Notes under the pieces: model-generated | The model's input: only the letters and a program-made list of their open reading frames with translations | The model's database searches: none | What the model was told of the DNA's origin: nothing | Made by a program: the position numbers and the translations under genes | Part shown: piece after piece, positions 1-9,305 of the stretch | How the letters are laid out: each line of letters starts with the position of its first letter | Position numbering within the stretch: the stretch's first letter is position 1 | Assembly (NCBI RefSeq): GCF_044762665.1 | Contig: NZ_JBIWES010000008.1 | Span: 158,240 to 222,239, forward strand | Reading direction: 5' to 3' | Origin: Peribacillus frigoritolerans_B | GTDB taxonomy: Bacteria > Bacillota > Bacilli > Bacillales > DSM-1321 | Length of the DNA: 64,000 nucleotides

Positions 1-873
1 TAGAAGGAATACATCATGTTCATCATGATGTATTTTCTCTTGGATAGGCTTCAATGCAGCTGTTTGTTCAGCTGTTAGTGTAAAGGGAATGGATTTTTCG
101 AACACACGGTTCTCATAAGGATCACGGTATATTTCTTGATCCATTTCAGCCAAGGCCCCTTTTGACACTAGGGATTTGACGGTACCGCTTGATGTGTTCA
201 TCAATTCAAGCAATTCTTTTAACGGAATGGGTTCTTGATGTTCAATAAAGTATTGAAGGAGTTCCTGTTGTTTTTTTGCATGGCTGGATATGGCTGATGC
301 CATTTCTTTCAGTTCCTTAGGGGAAAGCAAAGATTTAATGACACGGACCGTCTTCTTGTTAAGTCGGTTTTTCACATTATATACGAGCTCAAGATTGCCA
401 TTTTGCATTTCCTTTTGGAAGAGGGAGGCATTCTCCCCTTCAATCACATCTTTCCAAGATATTGAATCATTTTTTCCGAAAAGGTTTTGAATGAAGGGAG
501 GGAGCTGACCCTCTTTATCTTCAACGACTTTAATAACTTTTTCATACTTTGCTTTCATCGCTGCCGGAAGCATGGCCTGTAGCGCTGAAATTTTAAAACA
601 CATCGCCTTTTTGGTCAACCAGTCACCGAGCTGAAGCAATTCATCATTAAGGATGGGCTCCAAATCCATCGGTTCCTTTATAAAGCGCAATTTCGCAAAA
701 TCGCTTTTAGCTTTTAAACCTGTGACGAACCCCTGCACCATTCTTGGACCGAATGGGACGATGACTCTCATTCCGGGCTTGATGACTTGGTTCCACTTTT
801 CAGGGATGCGATAGTCGAATTCTCGATCCGTTTGTTTAGCAGGTACATCCACGATGACGGATGCTATATCCAT
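1..873 (-). CDS. priA: Primosomal protein N' (replication restart helicase PriA), N-terminal part, cut by window edge
   Basis: The minus-strand frame is open from the ATG at 873 to the window edge (291 codons), so only the N-terminal third of an about 800-residue protein is visible. PriA recognises stalled forks and reloads the replicative helicase. The N-terminus (MDIASVIVDVPAKQTDREFDY, then GMRVIVPFGPR and LQAMLPAAMKAKYEK) matches the 3'-DNA-end-binding domain of Bacillus PriA; the helicase motifs lie outside the window. The start is supported by an AAAGGA ribosome-binding site and follows the coaBC stop by six bases, so the two genes are probably cotranscribed, as in B. subtilis. Confidence 0.95.
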   Translation of the reverse strand, partial: MDIASVIVDVPAKQTDREFDYRIPEKWNQVIKPGMRVIVPFGPRMVQGFVTGLKAKSDFAKLRFIKEPMDLEPILNDELLQLGDWLTKKAMCFKISALQAMLPAAMKAKYEKVIKVVEDKEGQLPPFIQNLFGKNDSISWKDVIEGENASLFQKEMQNGNLELVYNVKNRLNKKTVRVIKSLLSPKELKEMASAISSHAKKQQELLQYFIEHQEPIPLKELLELMNTSSGTVKSLVSKGALAEMDQEIYRDPYENRVFEKSIPFTLTAEQTAALKPIQEKIHHDEHDVFLL

Positions 874-879
874 AAGATA

Positions 880-2088
880 TCATTCCTTTTGCATGCGAGA
901 TACTTCTGCCAGGATGCTTTTAGCTATATCCGCTTTACTCATTTTTGGAAGTTCGGTCGCACTTCCATTTTTATCGTAAATGGTCACGATGTTCGTATCC
1001 GTTCCAAATCCTGCCCCTGCGACGGTAACATTATTGGCAACGATCATATCTGCATTCTTTTTGACTAATTTTCCTCTTGCGTATTCTTCAACGTTGTTCG
1101 TTTCAGCCGCAAAGCCAACCAAAATCTGATGAGTTTTATTTTCACCGAGTTCCTTAAGGATATCCTTTGTCCGTTCAAATTCAATCACATTTTCCCCTGG
1201 CTGCTTTTTCATCTTTTGAGTATGATAAATCTTCGGTTTATAGTCCGCCACTGCAGCCGTCATGATTACGACGTCAATGGTATCGAACTGATCAAATACC
1301 GCATCATACATATCTGCTGCTGATTCCACTGGTATTACTCTAGCCTCGGGAGGTGGCGTCAAGTTCACTGGGCCAGTAATCAAAGTCACCTCAGCGCCCA
1401 TTTCAATTGCCTCTTCGGCAAGGGCATAGCCCATTTTGCCGCTGGAATGATTCGTCACGTAACGCACCGGATCAATCGCTTCACGTGTCGGTCCTGCCGT
1501 TATCAAATATTTCTTTCCTTTAAGAGGCTGTTGCTGTGATTTGCGTTCACCGAAATATCGATTAAGGTGTTCTACGATTGTTTCAGGTTCCTCCAATCGC
1601 CCTTTTCCTACATATCCGCAGGCCAAATACCCTTCACCCGGTTCAATGAATTGGTATCCAAACGACCGAAGTGTCTCCATATTTTTCTGAACCGCTGGAT
1701 GCGCGTACATGTGCACGTTCATTGCCGGCGCAACCCAAACAGGTGCTTCCGTTGCCAATAGTGTGGTAGTGATCATATCATCCGCGATTCCATTGGCTAC
1801 TTTGCCAATGACATTGGCTGTAGCTGGAGCCAAAAGGATGATATCAGCCCAATCAGCCAAGTCGATGTGGGCAATGACTGAAGAATCCTTCTCATCAAAA
1901 GTATCTGTGTACACATCATTTCTCGAAAGTGCTTGAAAGGTGAGCGGCGTCACGAACTTACGTGCCGATTCACTCATGATCACTTTAACATGAGCACCTT
2001 CCTGAGTTAATTTACTTGTCAGGGCAGCAGCCTTATATACAGCAATCCCGCCGGTGACACAAAGAAGTACTTTTTTATCGATAAGCAT
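880..2088 (-). CDS. coaBC: Bifunctional phosphopantothenoylcysteine decarboxylase / phosphopantothenate-cysteine ligase
   Basis: Catalyses two consecutive steps of coenzyme A synthesis: it joins cysteine to 4'-phosphopantothenate (CoaB) and decarboxylates the product (CoaC). The N-terminal flavoprotein half shows the GGIAVYKA start, His74, the PAMN motif with Asn124, and the flap ACGYVGKGR with Cys157. These align with the known catalytic His, Asn and Cys of the Dfp family. The ligase half contains AGPTREAIDPVRYVTNHSSG from about residue 194. Length of 402 residues is normal. The ATG start has a GGGG ribosome-binding site eight bases upstream. It is upstream of priA and downstream of rpoZ. 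Confidence 0.96.
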   Translation of the reverse strand: MLIDKKVLLCVTGGIAVYKAAALTSKLTQEGAHVKVIMSESARKFVTPLTFQALSRNDVYTDTFDEKDSSVIAHIDLADWADIILLAPATANVIGKVANGIADDMITTTLLATEAPVWVAPAMNVHMYAHPAVQKNMETLRSFGYQFIEPGEGYLACGYVGKGRLEEPETIVEHLNRYFGERKSQQQPLKGKKYLITAGPTREAIDPVRYVTNHSSGKMGYALAEEAIEMGAEVTLITGPVNLTPPPEARVIPVESAADMYDAVFDQFDTIDVVIMTAAVADYKPKIYHTQKMKKQPGENVIEFERTKDILKELGENKTHQILVGFAAETNNVEEYARGKLVKKNADMIVANNVTVAGAGFGTDTNIVTIYDKNGSATELPKMSKADIAKSILAEVSRMQKE

Positions 2089-2124
2089 GCAAATTTCCCC
2101 TAACTGTACATTCTATTTTTTCTA

Positions 2125-2153
2125 ATTATGACGGAAAACCGAAGAAATTTCAT
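2125..2153 (-). promoter_or_regulatory. Candidate sigma-A promoter for coaBC-priA
   Basis: On the minus strand ATGAAA (2148-2153), a 17-base spacer and CATAAT (2125-2130) lie about 40 bases before the coaBC start. The box after rpoZ contains a strong hairpin, so a fresh promoter here would make sense. Boxes are imperfect; this is inference from sequence only. Confidence 0.4.
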
Positions 2154-2205
2154 TCGAAATGCGCAATAACCAATGGATTCCCCCATTAATTTAAAAAAAT
2201 CAAAA

Positions 2206-2285
2206 CAAACAGGCCTGACACCTTGGCCGCAGGAAGGAAGCACTTTCCAAATGTAACGCTCCTGTTTGCTTTAGGGTGTCAGGCC
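2206..2285 (-). terminator. Long hairpin between rpoZ and coaBC (terminator-like, possibly a dispersed repeat)
   Basis: A perfect 11-base inverted repeat, GGCCTGACACC (2212-2222) and GGTGTCAGGCC (2275-2285), encloses about 50 bases. A second, partly competing pair, CAAACAGG (2206-2213) and CCTGTTTG (2261-2268), overlaps the first arm. Read on the minus strand, downstream of rpoZ, the element is followed by a T-rich stretch, so it can act as a terminator. The core sequence resembles interspersed extragenic repeats that I recall from other Bacillus genomes; that part is recollection and not shown here. Confidence 0.55.
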
Positions 2286-2309
2286 CGATAGGTCAAGCTC
2301 TGTGTTTTC

Positions 2310-2513
2310 TTAGTTTTCCTCGTAAGAATTATCGTAAGTCAATTTACCGGAATGAATTTCTTCAAGGGCACGACCTACCGCTTTATGGGAAACCGGTTTT
2401 ACAAGGCAATTATCTTTAATTTGCATTTCCCTGGCGCGTTTAGCTGCCACCGATACAAGTGAGTATTTAGAATCGATTTTTAGTAATAGAGAATCAATTG
2501 ATGGATATAACAT
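2310..2513 (-). CDS. rpoZ: DNA-directed RNA polymerase subunit omega
   Basis: Small subunit that helps fold and assemble the beta' subunit of RNA polymerase. The 67 residues begin MLYPSIDSLLLKIDSKYSLV and contain the family core AAKRAREMQIKDN and GRALEEIHSGKL. Length matches Bacillus omega (about 67). It lies three bases downstream of gmk, the conserved gmk-rpoZ arrangement, and is followed by a terminator-like hairpin at 2206-2285. Confidence 0.95.
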   Translation of the reverse strand: MLYPSIDSLLLKIDSKYSLVSVAAKRAREMQIKDNCLVKPVSHKAVGRALEEIHSGKLTYDNSYEEN

Positions 2514-2516
2514 GAT

Positions 2517-3131
2517 TTATTCCGCCTCCAACATTTTTTTATATAAAACTGCAACTCTTTCCCGACGGCAATGCTCGGCAATTACAATTGCATTAATTCT
2601 AGCACATGCTGCATCCACATGATCATTTTCAACAACATAATCGTACAGATCCATAAGTTCTATTTCTTCCTTGGCCACTTTCATCCGGCCTTTTATCGCT
2701 TCCTCCGTCTCGGTTCCGCGAGTAACGATGCGGCTTTCGAGTTCAGTCAAACTCGGAGGAGCAAGGAAAATGAAAAGTCCTTCAGGGAATTTCTCCCGGA
2801 CCTGTTTAGCTCCTTGAACTTCTATTTCCAGAAATACATCTTTTCCGGAATCGATTGTTTCACGGACATAATCCACGGGTGTTCCATAATAATTACCGAC
2901 GAACTCAGCATATTCCAGCAATTTGCCTTCTTCAATCAGTGCTTCGAATTCCTCGCGTTTTTTGAAGAAATAGTCCACTCCGTCCACTTCACCATGGCGA
3001 GGCAGCCTTGTCGTCATCGAAATTGAATATTCGAATGCCGTTCCTGGCTGAGAAAAAATCGCCTTCCTAACAGTTCCTTTACCAACACCGGATGGTCCGG
3101 ACAAAACGATTAATAAACCTTTTTCTCTCAT
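2517..3131 (-). CDS. gmk: Guanylate kinase
   Basis: Phosphorylates GMP (and dGMP) to GDP with ATP, linking guanine salvage and synthesis to nucleotide pools and (p)ppGpp metabolism. The 204-residue protein has the P-loop GPSGVGKGT at residues 12-20 and the GMP-binding segment around MTTRLPRHGEVDGVDYFF near residues 40-57. Length is typical of the family. It is tightly packed between remA (10-base gap) and rpoZ (3-base gap) in the conserved yloC-remA-gmk-rpoZ string. Confidence 0.97.
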   Translation of the reverse strand: MREKGLLIVLSGPSGVGKGTVRKAIFSQPGTAFEYSISMTTRLPRHGEVDGVDYFFKKREEFEALIEEGKLLEYAEFVGNYYGTPVDYVRETIDSGKDVFLEIEVQGAKQVREKFPEGLFIFLAPPSLTELESRIVTRGTETEEAIKGRMKVAKEEIELMDLYDYVVENDHVDAACARINAIVIAEHCRRERVAVLYKKMLEAE

Positions 3132-3141
3132 ATTGTTTCAG

Positions 3142-3405
3142 TTACCCCTCTTCTACGCTGTCATCTCTATCTTGAAGCCGTGCGGCAACCGTTTCCGGTT
3201 GAACGGCAGATAAGATAACATGGTCGCTGTCTGTAATTATAACGGCCCTAGTTCTTCTACCATATGTAGCATCTATTAAGGATCCGCGATCTCGGGCGTC
3301 TTGGATAATCCTTTTGATCGGAGCCGATTCAGGGCTCACGATGGATACAATCCGGTTCGCGGAAACGATATTCCCAAAACCAATATTAATGAGCTTAATT
3401 GACAT
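3142..3405 (-). CDS. remA: Extracellular matrix regulatory protein RemA (DUF370)
   Basis: An 87-residue DNA-binding regulator which in B. subtilis activates the eps and tapA matrix operons in parallel with SinR control. The family signature is clear: MSIKLINIGFGNIVSANRIV at the N-terminus, then SAPIKRIIQDARDRG and DATYGRRTRAVII. RemA-like proteins oligomerise into rings that wrap DNA. The gene sits in its standard position between yloC and gmk. Whether this organism has eps targets cannot be seen here. Confidence 0.93.
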   Translation of the reverse strand: MSIKLINIGFGNIVSANRIVSIVSPESAPIKRIIQDARDRGSLIDATYGRRTRAVIITDSDHVILSAVQPETVAARLQDRDDSVEEG

Positions 3406-3458
3406 TTTTGTCCCCCATTCATATCTATTGTCACCTTGTTAGGTTCATCATAAACCGA

Positions 3459-4334
3459 CTACTCGATATTTTGAACCTGTTCCTTCAATTTTTCAAGCAA
3501 ACTTTTCATTTCCACCACTTCTTTGGTAATGGCCGAATCATTTGCCTTTGATCCAATCGTATTGACTTCCCTATTCATTTCCTGAACAAGGAAGTCAAGT
3601 TTCCTTCCAATTGGTTCACTATGGGTAAGGGTCCTTGAAAATTGCTGTACATGGCTATCGAGTCTGGTAAGTTCTTCATTTATATCACATTTATCAGCAA
3701 AAATTGCCGCTTCTGTCACAATGCGGCTATCTTCTATCAATCCATCAGTCAACTCGCCCAGTTTGATTTCCAACCGGGCTTTATATTTTTCGACGACTGA
3801 AGGTGCATGCATCTTGACCCCTGCTACAATCTCACCAAACTTTTCAAGCTGGCGTTTCATGTCCAAGGCAAGTTCTTGACCTTCCAGATTCCGCATTTTT
3901 TTCAAATTTTCCAATGCCCCCGTGACAGCCTTCATTAACAGGGATTCCAAATCGTCAGGAACGGCGGGTACTTCTTCCGTCATGAAAATCGATTCAAGTT
4001 GCAGCATATCCTGTAATGTAATTGAACTTTCCAGATTGTATTTTCCCTTGACTTCATCCATCAATCCCACATATTGATCAGCAAGATCCCAATCGATCTT
4101 CACCTTTTTGGAAACAAGGCTCTCACCTTCCACTGTAATGAAGATTTCCACCCGTCCCCTTCTTATGTATTGATTCGCCTTCTTCTTCACCTTTTCTTCC
4201 AAAACCAAAAGCTGGCGCGGCATTCGAATCATATATTCACAAAAACGATGGTTCACGGTCTTGATTTCAGCAAAAACCCTGACCTGTTCGTTTTCCGCTT
4301 CTTCTCTTCCATAGCCCGTCATACTGGTAACCAT
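3459..4334 (-). CDS. yloC: YicC/YloC family endoribonuclease
   Basis: Member of the YicC family; the E. coli homologue is described as an endoribonuclease acting in small-RNA turnover, and the Bacillus role is less defined. The conserved N-terminus MVTSMTGYGREEAE fixes the start at the ATG at 4334; a longer ORF with 16 extra residues is open but lacks family similarity. The resulting 291 residues equal the B. subtilis protein. The C-terminal DUF1732 part is present (VQEMNREVNTIGSKANDS near residue 250). First gene of the group running to priA. Confidence 0.9.
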   Translation of the reverse strand: MVTSMTGYGREEAENEQVRVFAEIKTVNHRFCEYMIRMPRQLLVLEEKVKKKANQYIRRGRVEIFITVEGESLVSKKVKIDWDLADQYVGLMDEVKGKYNLESSITLQDMLQLESIFMTEEVPAVPDDLESLLMKAVTGALENLKKMRNLEGQELALDMKRQLEKFGEIVAGVKMHAPSVVEKYKARLEIKLGELTDGLIEDSRIVTEAAIFADKCDINEELTRLDSHVQQFSRTLTHSEPIGRKLDFLVQEMNREVNTIGSKANDSAITKEVVEMKSLLEKLKEQVQNIE

Positions 4335-4394
4335 GGTTCCACATCCTATCAAAACATAATGTAGTAATTTGGCCTTAAACATTCATTATATATT

Positions 4395-4418
4395 AGCTAA
4401 AGAACAAAAACTTTAGCT
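4395..4418. repeat. 8-bp inverted repeat upstream of yloC
   Basis: AGCTAAAG (4395-4402) and CTTTAGCT (4411-4418) form a perfect inverted repeat with an A-rich 8-base loop. It lies just upstream of TATAAT (4385-4390, minus strand), a possible -10 box for yloC with no good -35 box. Its role as an operator or RNA hairpin is not known. Confidence 0.4.
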
Positions 4419-4435
4419 CACAAATAAAATACTAC

Positions 4436-4471
4436 AAAAATAAAAAGGCAATAGAGCAAGACTCTACCACC
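4436..4471 (-). terminator. Rho-independent terminator of yloB
   Basis: On the minus strand GGTGGTAGAG and CTCTATTGCC pair over ten positions (three G-U pairs) around a five-base loop, followed by TTTTTATTTTT. It begins about 20 bases after the yloB stop codon and separates yloB from yloC. Confidence 0.8.
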
Positions 4472-4490
4472 TTAAAGATTATATCATATA

Positions 4491-7169
4491 TCATTGTGCT
4501 TTTCTTGCTAAAAAGGTTCCAGCCAGTAAAAAAGTTGGAATGGATGCCATTCCTATTACTAATAACCAATCCCTGCCCGAAATCGGTACCGTATGAAAGA
4601 TTGTTTGTAAAGGCTGCACATACATGACGGCTACCATCAATAATAGGGAGGATATCACCGCCCCCACTAGATAAAGGTTACCGAATGGATTTCTCGAGAA
4701 GATCGAACGTTCACTTCGGCAATCGAATACATGTATAAGCTGAGCCAGGACCAAGGTAGCGAACGCAATCGTTTGTGCATAAGCAAGGTTATCCGGATTT
4801 GCACGATATACAACATAAAATGCAATCAATGTAGAAACCCCGATCAGAAAACCACGTGAGATGATCTTCCAGCCAAGCCCTCTTCCAAAAACACCTTCAT
4901 TAGCATTTCTTGGATTTCTTTTCATTACATCTTCTTCTGCGGAATCCAGGCCCAATGCCATCGCAGGCAGTCCGTCAGTTACAAGGTTCACGAATAAGAT
5001 CTGGATTGGTATCAAAGGTAATGGCAAGGCACATAGCATCGCAAAAAACATGACCAAAATCTCCCCAACATTGGATGCTAGCAGATAACGGATGAACTTC
5101 CTGATGTTTTCATAAATATTCCTGCCTTCATTTATGGCTGATTTAATTGTGGCAAAATTATCGTCAACCAATATCAAGGAAGAAGCTTCCTTAGCGACAT
5201 CAGTCCCCGTGATGCCCATGGATATACCAATATCGGCTGATTTTATCGCAGGGGCATCATTGACACCATCCCCTGTCATCGCAACAACATGCCCTTTATT
5301 TTGCAAGGCTTTTACGATTTTTAACTTATGTTCCGGGGAAACGCGGGCAAATACCGAAACACTTTCAACAACTTCCTCAAGTTCCCCGACTTCCATGTCC
5401 GCCAATTGCCGTCCTTCAAGTACACGGTCTTTTCCTTTTAAAATTCCGAGGTCTTTAGCAATTGCCTTTGCGGTTATTACATGGTCGCCTGTAATCATGA
5501 CAGTTTTGATCCCGGCATCCCGGCATTCCTTAACTGCCTGCTTCACCTCCGGACGCGGGGGATCGATCATGCCCTGCAGTCCCATGAAGGTCAAATTGCG
5601 CTCTGCTTCGGTTTCATGCAGCAAAATCGTTCCTTTTGAAAGAGGTTTATAACCCACAGCAATCATTCTAAGTGCCTGCGATGCAAGCCCATTCATGTCC
5701 TGTTGCACCCTTTCCTTACTCTCCCGATTTAATATTTCCGACCTTCCTTCCCAAAGAATCGTGTCGGACTGGGCGATCAATACGTCCGGGGCACCTTTTA
5801 CGATAACGAAATGATTATCTTTATCATCCTTCACTATGACACTCATCATTTTGCGGCTAGAGTCAAATGGAAACTCCTTCACTATCGTAAACCTCTTAGA
5901 TAGGTGTTCCCTCGTCAATCCCGCTTTCATTGCCGCGACCAACATCGCCCCTTCTGTCGGATCACCGTCTAAAATATATTGTTTACCATTCTCCTTTAAC
6001 TCAGCTTTATTACAGAGCATGCCGAATGTAATTATTTGAAGCAAGGCATTATGGTTTTTCGGGGCAACTGAAACTCCTTCTAAAGAAAACTCTCCGACCG
6101 GATTGTAACCAGAACCACCGACATCCCAAGTTTTCCCCCCACTCCAAACCTTCGTCACCGTCATTTTGTTTTGTGTCAGTGTACCTGTCTTATCTGAACA
6201 AATCACCGTTGCACAGCCAAGCGTTTCTACGGCGGGAAGTTTACGGACAATCGCTTTTTGTTTGATCATACGCTGAACACCTAAAGACAAGGCTACGGTC
6301 ACAATGGCCGGCAGGCCTTCCGGAATCGCCGCAACTGCCAAAGATACCCCGGCTAAAAACATCGTATAAAGGTCATGTCCTTGAATGACACCAGTCAGGA
6401 CCACGATTACAGTTAATATTAAAGCCGTGACGATCAAAATTTTTCCCAGCTGCTCCAACCTCCGTTGAAGCGGTGTTTCTTTTGTTTCTGCGGTCTGCAG
6501 GAGATCCGCAATCTTCCCCATCGCCGTATTCATTCCTGTAGCGATTACGATTCCGACTCCATTCCCTCTTGTCACCATCGTTCCCATAAACGCCATATTT
6601 TCCTGATCACCGATACCTTCAACCTCATTCATCAATGGATCAGAACATTTAACGGCCGGGAGTGACTCGCCGGTAAGTGCCGACTCTTCTATTTCAAGGC
6701 TTGAATGGTCGATGATCCGTAAATCGGCACCAATACGGTCACCGCTCGAAAACTTCAGGATATCCCCTACAACAACTTCTCTCGATGGGATTTTCAGCCA
6801 CTGGCCATCTCGAAGCACGTTAACTTGAGGTGCAGCCATTTCCTTTAAGGCATCCAAGGATTTTTCTGCCTTCCGTTCTTGAAAAAAACCAAGTAATCCA
6901 TTCAAAAAAACAATCGCCATGATGGCAATCGCATCGATATATTCACCCAATATCCCGGAGACCAATGTCGCGGCAAGTAAAACAATGACCATGAAATCTT
7001 TGAATTGGGCGAAAAATAAAAGAATGGCTGACTGTTTTTCTCCTTCCTTCAATTCGTTAAAACCATTCTTTCGCAGCCTGTCCTTTACTTCATCATCGTC
7101 CAAACCGTGTGTAACGTTTGTTTGAAGCGCTTTCTCCATTTCTTGATTATTCATTTCCCTGAACTCCAT
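4491..7169 (-). CDS. yloB: Calcium-translocating P-type ATPase (SERCA-like, P2A)
   Basis: An 892-residue membrane ATPase closely resembling B. subtilis YloB, a calcium pump induced in sporulation. Visible landmarks are TGES (actuator, residues 166-169), PEGLP in the fourth membrane helix (283-287) which carries calcium ligands, the phosphorylation motif DKTGT with Asp326, and the hinge TGDGVNDAP. The C-terminal third has six further membrane segments. ATG at 7169 matches the homologue N-terminus (MEFREM); an in-frame TTG at 7172 sits at a slightly better distance from AAAGGGATG, so the start is uncertain by one codon. Monocistronic by its terminator. Confidence 0.93.
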   Translation of the reverse strand: MEFREMNNQEMEKALQTNVTHGLDDDEVKDRLRKNGFNELKEGEKQSAILLFFAQFKDFMVIVLLAATLVSGILGEYIDAIAIMAIVFLNGLLGFFQERKAEKSLDALKEMAAPQVNVLRDGQWLKIPSREVVVGDILKFSSGDRIGADLRIIDHSSLEIEESALTGESLPAVKCSDPLMNEVEGIGDQENMAFMGTMVTRGNGVGIVIATGMNTAMGKIADLLQTAETKETPLQRRLEQLGKILIVTALILTVIVVLTGVIQGHDLYTMFLAGVSLAVAAIPEGLPAIVTVALSLGVQRMIKQKAIVRKLPAVETLGCATVICSDKTGTLTQNKMTVTKVWSGGKTWDVGGSGYNPVGEFSLEGVSVAPKNHNALLQIITFGMLCNKAELKENGKQYILDGDPTEGAMLVAAMKAGLTREHLSKRFTIVKEFPFDSSRKMMSVIVKDDKDNHFVIVKGAPDVLIAQSDTILWEGRSEILNRESKERVQQDMNGLASQALRMIAVGYKPLSKGTILLHETEAERNLTFMGLQGMIDPPRPEVKQAVKECRDAGIKTVMITGDHVITAKAIAKDLGILKGKDRVLEGRQLADMEVGELEEVVESVSVFARVSPEHKLKIVKALQNKGHVVAMTGDGVNDAPAIKSADIGISMGITGTDVAKEASSLILVDDNFATIKSAINEGRNIYENIRKFIRYLLASNVGEILVMFFAMLCALPLPLIPIQILFVNLVTDGLPAMALGLDSAEEDVMKRNPRNANEGVFGRGLGWKIISRGFLIGVSTLIAFYVVYRANPDNLAYAQTIAFATLVLAQLIHVFDCRSERSIFSRNPFGNLYLVGAVISSLLLMVAVMYVQPLQTIFHTVPISGRDWLLVIGMASIPTFLLAGTFLARKAQ

Positions 7170-7581
7170 CAAGTATCACACATCCCTTTGAATAGAATGA
7201 AATAGGCTCCTGTATACATCTCAACAGGCGCTTTTTGCTTTACTCACCCAACACCTGCCTGCTTACCGATACATAAAACAACCTGCTCTTCTTCCATGAT
7301 TATTCAGACTCGTCCAAAATAATGCTATAATTAAACAGAATTGCGGAAAGAAGAACGATCCGGTTAATTTTTTGAATGAACGAACTGTAATCATGATGAA
7401 TGGACCAATTTTGAATAAATATCAGGAAATAAAAAAAGAATCCATTCACTGAACTGCAACTCCTGCTTTCACCCAGTTCGCTAAAAATTGTGATTAACTA
7501 AAATGGGCAGCCCCGATCGATTTATAACGCCCGGCAAAAATGAGTTCTTAGAAAATCTTATGTAAAGGAAGTAAAAATAGA
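7170..7581. other. Divergent intergenic region between yloB and rqcH
   Basis: The 412 bases hold a sigma-A promoter for rqcH (7303-7331) and presumably the yloB promoter, for which I see no good match. A weak hairpin lies near 7207-7236. No convincing coding frame is present. Confidence 0.6.
7303..7331 (+). promoter_or_regulatory. Sigma-A promoter, likely for rqcH
   Basis: TTCAGA (7303-7308), a 17-base spacer and a perfect TATAAT (7326-7331). It would give a leader of about 240 bases before the rqcH start. Confidence 0.6.
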
Positions 7582-9303
7582 ATGTCATTTGATGGATTAT
7601 TTACGAAGGCGATGACGGAAGAAATCGCTTCTTTATTAAAAGGTGGACGAATCAATAAGGTACATCAGCCTTATAAAAATGAAGTAATACTGGTTGTTCG
7701 TGCTGGAGGTAAGAACCATAAGCTCTTATTATCAGCCCACCCAAGTTATTCGAGGGTTCAAATGACCGAAGAAAGTTATGAAAATCCCAAAGAGGCACCC
7801 ATGTTCTGCATGCTTCTTAGGAAGCACCTCGAAGGTTATACGATAGAAAATATTTATCAATATGAACTTGATAGGATGATCATTTTTGAAGTGAAGGGCC
7901 GCAATGAGCTTGGCGATGTCTCTCAAAAGCAGTTAATCATCGAAATCATGGGGCGACATAGCAACATTGTTTTAGTCGATAAAGAACGAAATATGATTTT
8001 GGACAGCATTAAGCATGTATCACATGCCGTTAACAGTTATCGGGCGATATTGCCCGGCCAGGAATATAAGGCTCCACCCGCACAAGAAAAGAATGACCCC
8101 TTCGAGGCTACCGAGGACGATATCAGGAAGAACATTGACTTCAATGCAGGAAAGCTGGATCGACAGCTTGTTGCCCATTTTTCAGGAGTTTCACCATTAG
8201 TTGCAAAGGAAGCCGTCTACCGGGCTGGACTTGCCAACAGCACGACCCTTCCAACAGCTTTTTTAAAAATTATCCAAGAAATCTCGGAACAGAAATATGT
8301 TGCCACGATCAAACAAGATGGAAATAAAGAAGTTTTTTATATGCTTTCACTAGAGCATCTGACTGGGAATCAACGTACGTTTTCTTCATTGAGCGAAATG
8401 CTCGACCGCTATTACTTCGGAAAGGCAGAAAGAGATCGGGTTAAGCAAAAGAGCCAGGATGTAGAACGTTTCATTACTAATGAAATCGAAAAGAACTCAA
8501 AGAAAATCGGGAAGCTTGAACGTACATTAAAAGATACGGAACGCGGAGAACAATATCAGTTGTTCGGTGAGCTGCTTACAGCTAATCTATATCAGATGAA
8601 AAAAGGCATGAAGGAAATAGAAGTCGTCAATTATTATGATGAAGAACAAAGTGTGGTCACCATCCCGCTTGACCCATTAAAAAACCCATCAGATAATGCA
8701 CAAAAATACTTCTCCAGATACCAAAAGTCCAAAAATGCAGTCGGAGTCGTCCAAGAACAAATCGAAAAAACAAAATTGGAATTGGCCTACTTCGAAGCCT
8801 TGCATCAGCAGCTCCAATCAGCGTCACCCAGAGATATAGAGGAGATTCGCGAAGAACTTCAGGAAGAAGGATACATTAGGCAAAAAAAGAAAAAAGGCAT
8901 GAAAAAGCCTGCAAATGCAAAACCGCAGCTTGAAACATATTATGCTACAGACGGAGATCTCATTTTTGTCGGGAAGAATAATAAACAAAATGATTATTTA
9001 ACGAATAAGTTTGCACGCCGTGATGAAATATGGCTTCATACGAAAGATATACCCGGCTCACATGTTGTGATTCGAAATGAAGCGCCAAGTGAAAAAACGA
9101 TAAAAGAGGCAGCCGTATTAGCAGCTTTCTTCAGTAAAGCAAAGCAATCGAGTTCAGTGCCCGTTGATTTCACACAAGTTCGCCATGTTAAGAAACCGAA
9201 CGGTTCCAAGCCCGGGTTCGTGATCTATGACCATCAGCAGACCATTTATATTACACCGGATGCCGATACTGTCATACGCTTAAAGGAAGCGGAGAAGGAG
9301 TAA
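7582..9303 (+). CDS. rqcH: Rqc2/NEMF homologue RqcH (ribosome-associated quality control; formerly fibronectin-binding protein FbpA/YloA)
   Basis: Binds 50S subunits obstructed by stalled peptidyl-tRNA and recruits tRNA-Ala to add C-terminal alanine tails that mark the chain for degradation. The 573 residues show NFACT-N at the start (MSFDGLFTKAMTEEI), the essential Asp97-Arg98 pair in YELDR, a coiled-coil middle (about 280-420), a lysine-rich linker near 430-440, and the NFACT-R domain with RRDEIWLHTKDIPGSH near 468-483. Older annotation as a fibronectin-binding adhesin reflects the same family. AAGGAAG lies about ten bases before the ATG. It has its own promoter and terminator. Confidence 0.93.
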   Translation: MSFDGLFTKAMTEEIASLLKGGRINKVHQPYKNEVILVVRAGGKNHKLLLSAHPSYSRVQMTEESYENPKEAPMFCMLLRKHLEGYTIENIYQYELDRMIIFEVKGRNELGDVSQKQLIIEIMGRHSNIVLVDKERNMILDSIKHVSHAVNSYRAILPGQEYKAPPAQEKNDPFEATEDDIRKNIDFNAGKLDRQLVAHFSGVSPLVAKEAVYRAGLANSTTLPTAFLKIIQEISEQKYVATIKQDGNKEVFYMLSLEHLTGNQRTFSSLSEMLDRYYFGKAERDRVKQKSQDVERFITNEIEKNSKKIGKLERTLKDTERGEQYQLFGELLTANLYQMKKGMKEIEVVNYYDEEQSVVTIPLDPLKNPSDNAQKYFSRYQKSKNAVGVVQEQIEKTKLELAYFEALHQQLQSASPRDIEEIREELQEEGYIRQKKKKGMKKPANAKPQLETYYATDGDLIFVGKNNKQNDYLTNKFARRDEIWLHTKDIPGSHVVIRNEAPSEKTIKEAAVLAAFFSKAKQSSSVPVDFTQVRHVKKPNGSKPGFVIYDHQQTIYITPDADTVIRLKEAEKE

Positions 9304-9305
9304 AA

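Noticed and set aside
5134..5652. 172-codon plus-strand frame opposite yloB
   Set aside because: Antisense shadow of the ATPase hinge region, no start signals.
7207..7236. Imperfect plus-strand hairpin followed by T residues
   Set aside because: There is no plus-strand gene upstream to terminate and the stem is short with mismatches.
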